In this document: positions 1-8,396 of the stretch, one piece after another
Layout: the number at the start of each line of letters is the position of its first letter
Numbering within the stretch: position 1 is the stretch's first letter
Assembly: GCF_002135375.1 (NCBI RefSeq)
Contig: NZ_NEGH01000006.1
Location: 135,730-199,729, forward strand
Direction: 5' to 3'
DNA: 64,000 bases
Source of the DNA: Acinetobacter sp. ANC 4558
Lineage (GTDB): Bacteria; Pseudomonadota; Gammaproteobacteria; Pseudomonadales; Moraxellaceae
Made by a program: the position numbers and the translations under genes
Notes under the pieces: model-generated
What the model saw: the letters and a program-made list of their open reading frames with translations, nothing else
The model's database searches: none
Told to the model about the DNA's origin: nothing

Positions 1-112
1 TTTAACGGTGATTTAAGGCATAATTTCAGATTAGTCATCAAATTTTATATTGAAAAGGTGATTGTCAATATTTTGAATAAAGTTATTGATTGAATGAAGT
101 GGTAAATGTCGT

Positions 113-1117
113 ATGGTCAAATCAAAACATTTTATTTTATTATCGTGCTGTCTTTTATTGAATGGAACAGGCTGTCAAAGCATGGCAACCCTTCAATCAC
201 CAACAACCTCAAAATCATCAAAAGAAATTCCTGAACCACAAGAAATTATTAATCAACGAGATTTTAAAAAAATTAAAATACAAGAGCAACGTCCTATAGT
301 CGCTCTGGTTTTAGGAAGCGGTGGTGCTCGCGGGTATGCACATATTGGTGTGATTGAAATTTTAGAAAAAAGTGGAATAAAACCAGATTTTATTGTGGGT
401 ACGAGTGCAGGTAGTATCGTTGGTTCAATTTATGCGAGTGGTAAATCTGCACAAGATTTAAAAGATATTGCATTAAATTTAAAAGCGCATGATGTGAGAG
501 ATCTTACTTTGGATTTAAAAGGTTTTTTTATTGGTAAAAAAGTAGAAAACTATATCAATGAAAATGTAAATAATATGCAATTGCAAGATTTAAAAATACC
601 AATGTATGTGGTTGCGACAGAATTAAAAGAAGGAAGAAAAACAGTTTTTAACTATGGTAATACTGGACAGGCAGTTCGAGCTTCCATTTCAATTCCAAGC
701 ATGTTTGTTCCAACGAAAATAAGAAATGAAGAGTTTGTTGATGGAGGCTTGGTAAGCCCAGTTCCAGTTGAAACAGCACGTGATTTAGGAGCTGATATTA
801 TTATTGCAGTCGATATTTTGGCACAACCGATTTATACAGAAACATCAAATGTATGGGGGTTATTTAATCAAAATATTAATATTATGCAAAAGAATATTGC
901 AACTACAGAATTAAAAGATGCAGATATTGTAATACGACCTGATTTAAGAGAAAAGAACCATATTTTTGATGTTAAAGGTAGAGAAAAAACGATTCAAGCA
1001 GGAGCGGATGCAGCTGTGAAAGAGCTTCCAACAATTTTAAAACTCTATGACGTGAAAAATAAGTGGCAACATTATGATATTAGTAAAGAAAGTATTGCAG
1101 ATACTGCTTTGAATTAG
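113..1117 (+). CDS. Patatin-like phospholipase family protein (RssA-like)
   Basis: Predicted serine acyl hydrolase with the patatin Ser-Asp dyad. The glycine-rich oxyanion stretch GSGGARG lies at residues 68-74, the nucleophile motif GTSAG at 96-100 (Ser98) and the DGG motif at 210-212 (Asp210). The hydrophobic N-terminus ends in GTGC at residues 18-21, so it may be a lipoprotein, but the -3 residue is Gly rather than Leu and this is uncertain. The length of 334 aa fits single-domain bacterial patatins of the RssA type. The substrate, phospholipid or lysophospholipid, cannot be read from the sequence. It stands alone and a hairpin follows it. Confidence 0.85.
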   Translation: MVKSKHFILLSCCLLLNGTGCQSMATLQSPTTSKSSKEIPEPQEIINQRDFKKIKIQEQRPIVALVLGSGGARGYAHIGVIEILEKSGIKPDFIVGTSAGSIVGSIYASGKSAQDLKDIALNLKAHDVRDLTLDLKGFFIGKKVENYINENVNNMQLQDLKIPMYVVATELKEGRKTVFNYGNTGQAVRASISIPSMFVPTKIRNEEFVDGGLVSPVPVETARDLGADIIIAVDILAQPIYTETSNVWGLFNQNINIMQKNIATTELKDADIVIRPDLREKNHIFDVKGREKTIQAGADAAVKELPTILKLYDVKNKWQHYDISKESIADTALN

Positions 1118-1123
1118 AGATAA

Positions 1124-1160
1124 AAATCTATTCTATTTATATAAAATATAGAATAGATTT
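1124..1160 (+). terminator. Hairpin after the patatin gene
   Basis: A 13-bp inverted repeat (1124-1136 with 1148-1160) lies 7 bases after the stop codon. It is AT-rich with only a short T run, so it is probably a terminator or an mRNA 3'-end stabiliser. Confidence 0.5.
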
Positions 1161-1410
1161 ATTAAGTTGTATTGAATGTTTTAGCACTTTCAAGTTTAAA
1201 GTGACAGTTGTATCATTTTAAAAATTAAGAATTCTAAAATGAGAGAACAGGTGGATAATAAATTATCAATATATATTTTATTGAATGTTGATCGGGTCGA
1301 TATAAAAAATAAAGATAGCTTTTTTATGATTAGAGACATCCAATAAGATAAAAAAAGGCTATAATTCCGCACCTATACCTTATTGTCTTTAAAAGAGTCT
1401 AGAGAGCATA

Positions 1411-1932
1411 ATGTCCCCATTAGATCAAATTTTACCTATTTTAGATGATCAGTCTGAATTAAATATGTCAGTATTAATGACACCAGATATGGCAAATTTT
1501 TCAGGTAATGTTCACGGTGGTACAATTTTAAAACTATTAGATCAAGTTGCGTATGCATGTGCAAGTCGATATTCTGGCAGCTATGTGGTTACTCTTTCAG
1601 TAGACAAGGTAACATTTAAAGAACCCATCTATGTTGGGGAGTTGGTCACATTTTTAGCAAGTGTCAATCATGTGGGGCGTACCTCAATGGAAATTGGTAT
1701 TCGTGTAGAAGCACAAAATATCCAAAAGCGAACCGTACGTCATACCAATAGTTGTTATTTCACCATGGTTGCGGTAGACGAAAATAGCAAACCAAAACAA
1801 ATTCCTCCTTTAAATTTAGACAATGAGTGGAAGCGTTGTCGTTTTGAAGCTGCAGAGCAACGTAAAGTGGCAAGATTACAAGAAAATCATCATCCATCAT
1901 GTAGCATTTATAAAAAATCAACACAAGATTGA
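1411..1932 (+). CDS. Acyl-CoA thioesterase, hotdog fold
   Basis: Hotdog-fold thioesterase of the YciA/BACH type, which hydrolyses acyl-CoA to free acid and CoA in the cytosol. The N-terminal half carries the family signature: a 'MANFSGNVHGGTILKLLD' stretch around residues 27-44 that includes the catalytic-loop Asn and the HGG turn, followed by 'VTLSVDKVTFKEPI'. At 173 aa the length is normal. It is a single gene with its own terminator at 1937-1961. Chain-length preference cannot be inferred. Confidence 0.9.
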   Translation: MSPLDQILPILDDQSELNMSVLMTPDMANFSGNVHGGTILKLLDQVAYACASRYSGSYVVTLSVDKVTFKEPIYVGELVTFLASVNHVGRTSMEIGIRVEAQNIQKRTVRHTNSCYFTMVAVDENSKPKQIPPLNLDNEWKRCRFEAAEQRKVARLQENHHPSCSIYKKSTQD

Positions 1933-1936
1933 TTTC

Positions 1937-1961
1937 AAAAAGGTCTCTGATGAGACCTTTT
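1937..1961 (+). terminator. Rho-independent terminator of the thioesterase gene
   Basis: AAAAGGTCTC / GAGACCTTTT stem with a TGAT loop followed by a run of T, directly after the stop at 1932. Confidence 0.9.
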
Positions 1962-2113
1962 TTTATAGCAAAAATAACGACAAAATTAAGTTTTTTATTC
2001 ATTTATTTTTCTGAGGATTCAAGATTTCGGTTTTAATGAATGGATGAAATCTCAACGAATTAAAAATAGTTGATAAAGTAATGTAAAATTCACAATAATT
2101 AATTTATGATAAA

Positions 2114-2127
2114 ACGATACGTCTCGT
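2114..2127. promoter_or_regulatory. Candidate TetR operator
   Basis: ACGATACGTCTCGT is a 14-base near-palindrome (12 of 14 positions symmetric) ending 16 bases before the TetR start codon. The ACGA-N6-TCGT form resembles operators of AcrR/KstR-class TetR repressors. Autoregulation of the tetR-MFS pair is inferred. Confidence 0.5.
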
Positions 2128-2143
2128 CTTGAATGACTGAAAA

Positions 2144-2701
2144 ATGGAAGAAAAATATTCACGCCGTAAAGAAATTATTCTGAATACTGTCATTAATATT
2201 CTAGAAAACACAGATTATGCTCATTTAACCATTGAAGAGATTGCAGCTCGCGCTGGAGTTGGAAAGTCGACGATTTATCGCTGGTGGAAACATAAATCAG
2301 AGCTGGTATTTGAAGCTTTTAAGTATCATACGACTTCAACTTTTCATTTAGATATTCACCAAAGTATTAAATCTAATTTGATTCAACAATTGCAGATTTT
2401 AAGTCAAGCACTACATCATGGCGTTGGTCGTGCTTTACTAGTTGCAATGGTGGAATATCGAGAGGAGGTTAGTGAGATTTTTCATCAATATCTGCTTCCT
2501 TATCGTGAGCAAACATCGAAATTAATCGATATTGCCATCCAAAATGGAAAAATTAAAGCAGATTATCCCTATGCATTAATGTTAGATACGCTTTATGCAT
2601 CGATTCATTATCAAATTATTTTTTTTAATCGGCTTCCTGATGATGCATATATCCATGCACTCGTTTACATGATTTTAGAACCTGTATGCCTGTCTGTTTA
2701 A
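2144..2701 (+). CDS. TetR/AcrR family transcriptional regulator
   Basis: 185-aa one-component repressor. The N-terminal TetR helix-turn-helix spans about residues 8-55, including 'LTIEEIAARAGVGKSTIYRWW' with the recognition helix near 40-48. The C-terminal half is the variable ligand-binding and dimerisation region. It sits 24 bases upstream of an MFS exporter on the same strand, the usual arrangement of a repressor controlling a drug or metabolite efflux pump. A near-palindromic operator candidate lies just upstream. The inducer is unknown. Confidence 0.9.
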   Translation: MEEKYSRRKEIILNTVINILENTDYAHLTIEEIAARAGVGKSTIYRWWKHKSELVFEAFKYHTTSTFHLDIHQSIKSNLIQQLQILSQALHHGVGRALLVAMVEYREEVSEIFHQYLLPYREQTSKLIDIAIQNGKIKADYPYALMLDTLYASIHYQIIFFNRLPDDAYIHALVYMILEPVCLSV

Positions 2702-2725
2702 CCTCTTATTATAGTTGCTCTAATT

Positions 2726-3919
2726 ATGTCTACGTTAGCTGAAGAACGATTATGGAATAGATCATTCATTTTATGTATTTTTAATAATCTATTTTTATTT
2801 ACATACTATTTTGCTTTATTGGCTGTTTTACCCATTTATATCATGAAAGATTTGGGAGGGAGCGTAGAACAAGCTGGTTTAGCACTGACATTATTTTTGG
2901 TTTCATCTATTGCTATTCGACCATTTTCTGGACTGATTATTCAAAAAATTGGTAAGAAATTGAGTTTTCGAGGATCTGATTTTTTCTTTGTATTCTTTGC
3001 ATTAAGTTATTTGTGGATCGACAGTATGTGGTCGCTGCTTTTTGTGCGTTTTTTGCATGGAATTTGGTTCAGTATTTTAACTACAGTAAATGTACCTGTA
3101 GCAAATGATTTTATCCCAGAGAATCGCAAAGGCGAAGGAATGGGCTACTATGTGATGTCGACAAATTTAGGATTAGTATTTGGTCCTTTAATGGCTTTGC
3201 TCGTCATTCAATATACAAGTTTTACAGTCTTATTCATTATTTTGTCTATTTTAGCGGGTCTTGGATTTATTTTTTGCTTGTGTATTCAGGTCGATGAATC
3301 TGAACCAAAGCTTATAGAGAAACAGATACGCAAAAAAATAAATATACAGGATATCGTTGAAACAAAAGTGATTGCAGTTGGTTTAGTCGCCATGTTAACA
3401 GCATTCTCATATTCAAGTATTTTGAGTTTTATTACAGCATATAGTGAGTTTAAACATTTACTTGCCTATGTCAGTATTTTTTTTACTGTTTTCGCCTGTT
3501 CTATGATTGTTGTTCGTCCCTTCGTTGGTCGTATGTATGATCGAAAAGGTCCAAGTTCTGTTATTTATCCTTCATTTATATTTTTTGCTGTGGGTTTAAT
3601 TATTGTTAGCTTTTTAACCAATCAATGGGTCATGTGGGCGTCAGCAGTTTTTATTGGAATTGGTTATGGTTCACTTTTTCCATGTTTGCAGACTATCGCA
3701 ATTCAATCTGTTTCACGAGAAAGAATGGGACATGCTGTTTCAACATTTTTTACATTATTTGATTTAGGACTTGCTGTCGGGTCTATTATTATGGGGCTTT
3801 GTATTGCTTGGTTTGGCTTTCAAAGTACTTATATTTTTTGCGCAGCCATTGTCATATTCACTTTATTTACCTATAAAAAAATGGTTGTGCCTACTTTTAA
3901 GCAAAAACATAAATATTAA
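2726..3919 (+). CDS. MFS transporter, drug/metabolite efflux type
   Basis: 397-aa major facilitator with about 12 hydrophobic segments. The loop 2-3 motif is visible as 'RPFSGLIIQKIGKK' near residues 71-84, and its counterpart in the second half is 'RPFVGRMYDRKGPS'. It resembles the YhhS/YfcJ (arabinose-efflux-like) group of proton-coupled exporters. Co-transcription with the preceding TetR gene is likely (24-base gap). The substrate is unknown. Confidence 0.85.
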   Translation: MSTLAEERLWNRSFILCIFNNLFLFTYYFALLAVLPIYIMKDLGGSVEQAGLALTLFLVSSIAIRPFSGLIIQKIGKKLSFRGSDFFFVFFALSYLWIDSMWSLLFVRFLHGIWFSILTTVNVPVANDFIPENRKGEGMGYYVMSTNLGLVFGPLMALLVIQYTSFTVLFIILSILAGLGFIFCLCIQVDESEPKLIEKQIRKKINIQDIVETKVIAVGLVAMLTAFSYSSILSFITAYSEFKHLLAYVSIFFTVFACSMIVVRPFVGRMYDRKGPSSVIYPSFIFFAVGLIIVSFLTNQWVMWASAVFIGIGYGSLFPCLQTIAIQSVSRERMGHAVSTFFTLFDLGLAVGSIIMGLCIAWFGFQSTYIFCAAIVIFTLFTYKKMVVPTFKQKHKY

Positions 3920-4002
3920 GTTAATAAAGTACTTCAGATCAGATTTAATTGATAATACAGAGATATGTATATATTTAATATAATGATGTGATATCCATTT
4001 TT

Positions 4003-4030
4003 AAGTTGAATTACTTTTGTAATTCAACTT
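4003..4030. terminator. Perfect 12-bp hairpin between convergent genes
   Basis: AAGTTGAATTAC and its exact complement separated by TTTT. It lies between the converging MFS gene (+) and the small secreted protein gene (-). T runs are short on both sides. The second paralogue has a closely similar hairpin at 4766-4792, so this unit was probably duplicated together with the gene. Confidence 0.6.
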
Positions 4031-4083
4031 TTGTAACGAGAAGGACATGTCTGGGGGTGGAGGATTAATATCGATGAAGTTAA

Positions 4084-4293
4084 TTATTGAGCAGTATTTT
4101 TGTCCTTAAGTTCTTCTTCAACAGCAACTTCAGATGTTGCACCTTTTACAGTTGCAGCCTCAGCTTCTTGCTCATTTGTTGGGATTGCAACGGTTGGTGC
4201 TGCAGGTGTAGTTGGGTGTGTTTCAGGTGCAGCTACAGTGATCGTTGCTGCAGTTGCTAAAATTGCCGTCAATAAAATATGTTTTAGTTTCAT
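4084..4293 (-). CDS. Small secreted Ala/Thr/Val-rich protein, paralogue 1
   Basis: 69 aa. A signal peptide (MKLKHILLTAILATAATITVAA) is followed by a low-complexity acidic tail rich in Ala, Thr, Pro, Val and Glu, with no cysteine and no recognisable domain. It is a diverged paralogue of the protein at 4834-5049. They share the MKL start, the alternating Ala/Thr/Val signal, 'PT' repeats and a 'TSEVAVE' tail. Promoter, leader hairpin and downstream hairpin are also shared. The Shine-Dalgarno is AGGATG. Function is unknown; such proteins are common but uncharacterised in Acinetobacter. Confidence 0.75.
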   Translation of the reverse strand: MKLKHILLTAILATAATITVAAPETHPTTPAAPTVAIPTNEQEAEAATVKGATSEVAVEEELKDKNTAQ

Positions 4294-4321
4294 TTTGCAT
4301 CCTAATATTTATAAAATAAAA

Positions 4322-4386
4322 GTTCATATTGATCATCACCTCAATATGGACTTGCTAATGCTAAAAGGAGCTGGGTAAGAGAGCAA
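4322..4386 (-). promoter_or_regulatory. Promoter and 5'-leader hairpin of paralogue 1
   Basis: Reading the minus strand, a -35-like TTGCTC (4386-4381), a 17-base spacer and a -10 TAGCAT (4363-4358) precede a hairpin at 4351-4322. Its 11-bp stem (GTCCATATTGA / TCAATATGAAC) closes a GGTGATGA loop. The predicted start point falls a few bases before the hairpin, so the mRNA would begin with it. Confidence 0.6.
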
Positions 4387-4765
4387 GAGGACTCACAAAG
4401 AGAAACAGTATGAATAACGGACGATATACATAAAATATAGTTATGTGTTTTTTATGTAAGATAAGCGATAAAAAGATAAGAAAGTATAATAAAAAAGAAA
4501 AGGTTTTGTGCATGAATTGAACATTTATAGATACATGTTTTTTACAATTTACCAATTAAAAATGATATTTTTCCTAAATATGAAATAAGTAAATGTAATT
4601 AAATATTTCAAATAAACAATATTATTGTGATTTATATCTCATATAATTGGTATATTGTATATTTAAAAAGATAATCGATTAAAATCTTATTTTTACTTTT
4701 TTTAAAATAATCATGTCATTCATGATTGATGTTTGTAGATCGATGAATAACTTTAGAAAACTTTA
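4387..4765. other. AT-rich intergenic spacer between the two paralogues
   Basis: I see no gene here. An open frame covering part of it on the minus strand overlaps the mapped promoter of paralogue 1 and lacks a Shine-Dalgarno, so it was not accepted. Confidence 0.5.
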
Positions 4766-4792
4766 GACTGAATTACTTTGAGTAATTCAGTC
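4766..4792 (-). terminator. Terminator hairpin of paralogue 2
   Basis: GACTGAATTACT / AGTAATTCAGTC with a TTG loop, 42 bases after the stop codon of the minus-strand gene. It shares the TGAATTAC core with the hairpin behind paralogue 1. Confidence 0.6.
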
Positions 4793-4833
4793 GCTTTATG
4801 AGGGATAAATTTGAACAATATGTATCTAAACAA

Positions 4834-5049
4834 TTACTGAGCTGGAGTCTCAGTTGTTGCAGATGCTTCTACAGCAACTTCAGATGTTGAAGCGCTTTCA
4901 GCAGTTGCAGAATCTGCGGCAGCAGTTGTTTGTTCATTCTCAATTACAGTTGGTGCAGCGGTCGTTTGGTCTTGTACTTCTACAGCAGCAAATGTTGTCG
5001 CAGTTGTAACGACCATAGCTGATGCAAGTAAAATTTGTGTAAGTTTCAT
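4834..5049 (-). CDS. Small secreted Ala/Thr/Val-rich protein, paralogue 2
   Basis: 71 aa from the ATG at 5049, chosen because it matches the MKL start of the paralogue and follows a GGATG Shine-Dalgarno; an upstream in-frame ATG at 5061 would precede that signal. The signal peptide (about residues 1-22) is followed by an Ala/Thr/Glu-rich disordered tail ending in 'PAQ', with the repeat 'TSEVAVEASATTETP'. No catalytic or binding motif is visible. Function unknown; it is probably abundant or stress-related given the matched 5'-end hairpins, but that is inference. Confidence 0.75.
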   Translation of the reverse strand: MKLTQILLASAMVVTTATTFAAVEVQDQTTAAPTVIENEQTTAAADSATAESASTSEVAVEASATTETPAQ

Positions 5050-5077
5050 AGTAGCATCCATATTAAATTAAAAGATT

Positions 5078-5142
5078 ATTCATATTTATCATCACTTAAA
5101 TATGAATGTTGTAATGCTAGAAGTTTTAAAAGGTCAGCGCAA
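5078..5142 (-). promoter_or_regulatory. Promoter and 5'-leader hairpin of paralogue 2
   Basis: On the minus strand: TTGCGC (5142-5137), a 17-base spacer, TAGCAT (5119-5114), then a perfect 11-bp stem (ATTCATATTTA / TAAATATGAAT) around an AGTGATGA loop at 5107-5078. The architecture is identical to that of paralogue 1, with compensating base changes in the stem and a conserved GTGATGA loop. Confidence 0.65.
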
Positions 5143-5382
5143 ACAATATAACAAAGCAAAACAGTCGGGTTACATAGCCCGTACAGCACCTATTAAAAGT
5201 GTATTTTTTTTGTGAAATTTGAATAATATTTCAACATTAGTTGTATCAAAATATATGAAATTTTAATGAAATATATTTAAAAAAGCTTCTCAGATTTGAA
5301 ATTATCATTTACGGATAAATTACATTGAAACTATACAAAAAATTGATAGCATAGAAAAATATTCCACATATTAAGATTTTCT

Positions 5383-6375
5383 GTGAAAATTTCTCCGAGT
5401 CAACGCATCCCTACACATATTATTTCTGGTTTTTTAGGTGCAGGAAAGACTACACTTTTAAAATCATTATTGAGCCAAAAACCTGAAAATGAACTTTGGG
5501 CAGTGGTGATTAATGAATTTGGACAAATTGGAGTTGATCAGCTTTTACTGATCAATGAAGAAGGTTATGCCATCAAAGAATTACTTGGTGGCTGTTTATG
5601 TTGTAGTAGCCAATTGAGTATGCAGTTAACGTTATCTCGATTACTGAGTGACGTTAAACCTCATCGTTTATTTATAGAGCCTACAGGACTTGGACATCCT
5701 GCGCAGATTATTGAGCAATTAACTGAGTTACATTGGCAACCTTATTTAGAGATCAGAAGTCCTGTAACTGTTATTGATGGTTCAAAATTGCATGATTCTG
5801 CATGGGCACAACAAAACTTATATAAAGATCAATTGAAATCTGCACAAATTGTAGCTATATCACACCAAGACTTAATGACTCAGTCTGATGAGCAAGCTCT
5901 AAATCATTTAAAACAGGAATACTATGCATATGGGCAAAAGTGGGTGACTTCAACACATGGAAATCTGAATTTAGATGAAATTGAAGCACCATATCGAGGT
6001 ATAAGGCGTCAAATTCAACCCTTATTAAAGATTCAAAAAACATTAGTGGCAAATCAGGAAATGCCTGAAATTAAACAGCTCCCATATCATTATATAGAAA
6101 CTACACAAGGATATAGTGTGGCTGGCTGGAAATTCTCTAAACAATGGATTTTTAGTTTTGATGATGTATTGGATTTACTTTGTGAACAGCAAGATTGGTT
6201 GAGAATTAAAGCGGTATTTAATACGACTCAAGGATGGAAATCTTTTAATTTTAATCCCGAACAATTTAATTATCAGAGTACCGAAGAAAGTATTGATAAT
6301 CGGATTGAAATTATTTATCAAGAAGAAAGAGATTGGAGTCAATTTGAAGCCTTATTACTTTCATACCAACAATAA
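5383..6375 (+). CDS. CobW/YjiA-type GTPase (COG0523 metallochaperone family)
   Basis: 330-aa P-loop GTPase. Walker A is 'GFLGAGKTT' at residues 16-24. The metal-binding motif C-L-C-C of the COG0523 family is at 71-74, 'EPTGLGHP' follows near 105, and a CobW C-terminal domain covers the last third. Such proteins deliver metals, most often zinc, to target enzymes. The start is a GTG at 5383 with a weak ribosome site. I found no convincing Zur box upstream, so zinc regulation is unproven. Which client it serves is unknown. Confidence 0.88.
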   Translation: MKISPSQRIPTHIISGFLGAGKTTLLKSLLSQKPENELWAVVINEFGQIGVDQLLLINEEGYAIKELLGGCLCCSSQLSMQLTLSRLLSDVKPHRLFIEPTGLGHPAQIIEQLTELHWQPYLEIRSPVTVIDGSKLHDSAWAQQNLYKDQLKSAQIVAISHQDLMTQSDEQALNHLKQEYYAYGQKWVTSTHGNLNLDEIEAPYRGIRRQIQPLLKIQKTLVANQEMPEIKQLPYHYIETTQGYSVAGWKFSKQWIFSFDDVLDLLCEQQDWLRIKAVFNTTQGWKSFNFNPEQFNYQSTEESIDNRIEIIYQEERDWSQFEALLLSYQQ

Positions 6376-6457
6376 GAGCACTTATATTTAAATGAATATG
6401 TGAAGAAATGACAAATAGAAATCAGGTATGCTATGCGCCAAAATTGAGGAAAGATTT

Positions 6458-6988
6458 ATGGCGTTAAAAGCGACAATTTATAAGGCAGATTTGAATATTG
6501 CCAATATGGATCTTCATCAATATGGTGATTATCAGTTAACGATGGCATTACATCCATCGGAGACACTAGAACGATTAATGGTTCGCCTTTTAGCTTATGC
6601 TAAATATGCAGATGAAGCTTTAGAGTTTACTAAAGATTTATTTGAGACAGATGAACCTGCTCTCTGGGAAAAAGATTTAACGGGTCAATTTGTTAAATGG
6701 ATTGAAGTCGGGTGCCCTGATGAAGATAAAGTTAAAAAAGCCGCTGCTCGTTGTAAACAAGTAGCTGTGATTACGTATGGTTCATCTGTGAATGAATGGT
6801 ACAAAAGGAATAGTAAATTAAAAACTTTAAAAAATGTTCAGGTATGGCAACTTTCGACTGAGACAACACTTGCAATACAAACATTGTGTGAACGTACCAT
6901 GAAGCTGCAATTGAACGTCATGGATGGGGAGTGGACATTGATTGGAGATCATGCTCAAGCGAGTATTGAGTGGATACAATTACAGTAA
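6458..6988 (+). CDS. YaeQ family protein
   Basis: 176-aa member of the YaeQ family, which has a PD-(D/E)XK nuclease-like fold of unsettled function. It opens with 'MALKATIYKADLNIANMD', typical of the family, and carries the conserved 'HPSETLERLMVRLLAYA' block. The ATG at 6458 is preferred over the upstream ATG at 6428 because a GAGGAAAG ribosome site precedes it and family members start here. A short gap separates it from the FKBP gene. Confidence 0.88.
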   Translation: MALKATIYKADLNIANMDLHQYGDYQLTMALHPSETLERLMVRLLAYAKYADEALEFTKDLFETDEPALWEKDLTGQFVKWIEVGCPDEDKVKKAAARCKQVAVITYGSSVNEWYKRNSKLKTLKNVQVWQLSTETTLAIQTLCERTMKLQLNVMDGEWTLIGDHAQASIEWIQLQ

Positions 6989-7016
6989 TTTTAATATAGA
7001 TAAAAGAGTGAAGATT

Positions 7017-7355
7017 ATGACTAGCGAATTAGAAATTGTTGACTTGAAAGTTGGTGAAGGTAATGAAGCAGTTAAGGGTGCTTTAATTACTACACATTAT
7101 ACAGGTTGGTTAGAAGATGGAACTAAGTTTGATTCTTCAGTTGACCGTGGTAGTTATTTTGAATGTGTAATTGGAACTGGTCGTGTTATTAAAGGTTGGG
7201 ATCAAGGAATTATAGGAATGAAAGTTGGTGGGAAAAGAAAGCTTATTGTTCCTGCTCATTTAGCATATGGTAATCGTAAAATGGGTAATATTATTCCAGC
7301 GAATTCAAATTTGATTTTTGAAATTGAATTATTCGATGTTAGAACACGCGATTAA
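7017..7355 (+). CDS. FKBP-type peptidyl-prolyl cis-trans isomerase
   Basis: 112-aa single-domain FKBP. The start is taken at the ATG at 7017; an upstream in-frame ATG inside yaeQ would add 25 unrelated residues. Typical blocks are present: 'HYTGWLEDGTKFDSS', 'VIKGWDQGIIGMKVGGKRKL', 'PAHLAYG' and 'IPANSNLIFEIEL'. There is no signal peptide, so it acts in the cytosol as a proline isomerase and chaperone. It lies close behind yaeQ and may share its transcript. Confidence 0.92.
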   Translation: MTSELEIVDLKVGEGNEAVKGALITTHYTGWLEDGTKFDSSVDRGSYFECVIGTGRVIKGWDQGIIGMKVGGKRKLIVPAHLAYGNRKMGNIIPANSNLIFEIELFDVRTRD

Positions 7356-7470
7356 AGAGAATATGATTATTTTAAGTTATCATAATATAATTTGAACATT
7401 ATATTATTGAAATAAAATATTTTTATTATTAATTTTATACCTTGAATTAGATAAAGTATTATTTAGATTT

Positions 7471-7490
7471 GGCAACTCTTTTGAGTTGCC
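7471..7490 (+). terminator. Hairpin downstream of the FKBP gene
   Basis: GGCAACTC-TTTT-GAGTTGCC, a perfect 8-bp stem 115 bases after the stop codon. There is no clear T run, so terminator function is only likely. Confidence 0.5.
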
Positions 7491-8396
7491 AGTATTATAC
7501 AATAAAAAATGAGTATATAGATTCAAATTATCTTTTTGAATATTTATAAAATATTTTTAAATATAAGGAGGGGTTGTCTATAAATTAGGTAAGATGTTGT
7601 ATATTCATATCTAAATTAATAATATTTTTATTCAATTAATTATGTAGTATGCTACATCTAGTATTAAAAGATCTTAGGATGAAATTACATTATATTTTAA
7701 TCAAGTTCTATTTTATTTATGAGTTATCTAATCAGTTTTATTTGAGCTAAGTTATCATTTATTTATTTTTATTACATATTAAAATTATTAATAAAATAGA
7801 TAAATTAAAATCAAATAATTGTCTTAAAATATATAAAAAACACTTTTAATAAACGTTATCAATAATTTGTATCGTTATTTTTTAGATAGCTTATAGATTT
7901 ATATAAAAATAAATAATTATTCTGAACTCCCTTTTTTATAATTTCGATTATTTTAATTAGTATTATATAATTAATATTTAAGAATAAATTAACAATAAAA
8001 AAAATAAAAAAAAAGCGTGAAAATTAGATTAAAAAATAATATACTGTGACCAAGTTGGCATATTTTGCTATTGAGCTAAATCAATTCACTCAAATAATTA
8101 GTTTTTTTAATGTATTAGGTACTAACTGTGCTTTGTATTTGGTGTAAAAAGTCATTATCTACTGAATGTTATTAAACTTAAATCATTTGAATACAAGAAT
8201 TAATGAAGTTAATGCAACAAATATTTCTATGTCGCCGTAGCAGTGTTTGTTTTTGTTTTAAATAGTAATGTGAAAGAGCTTCGGTTTTGCTCCAAACATT
8301 GCATTTAAAAATAGTGTTGATGTAGAGAGATAATATCAAACTATTGATCACTATCTTGGCCGTGAATGGCATTTCTAACTATAAAAGTAGGTAATA
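7491..8396. other. Very AT-rich non-coding gap upstream of the secretion/biosynthesis cluster
   Basis: About 900 bases, visibly richer in A+T than the rest of the window and without a credible gene. A minus-strand frame near 8178-8372 shows no Shine-Dalgarno and no family features. The promoter and regulatory sites of the cluster starting at 8397 must lie here, but I could not assign a clear -35/-10 pair. Such AT-rich leaders are typical targets of H-NS-like silencers. Confidence 0.5.

Noticed and set aside
4361..4555. 64-aa minus-strand frame rich in hydrophobic residues
   Set aside because: It overlaps the promoter of the small secreted protein gene, has no ribosome site and reads AT-rich intergenic DNA.
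8178..8372. 64-aa minus-strand frame in the AT-rich gap
   Set aside because: No family, no ribosome site, and it lies where the cluster promoter and leader must be.
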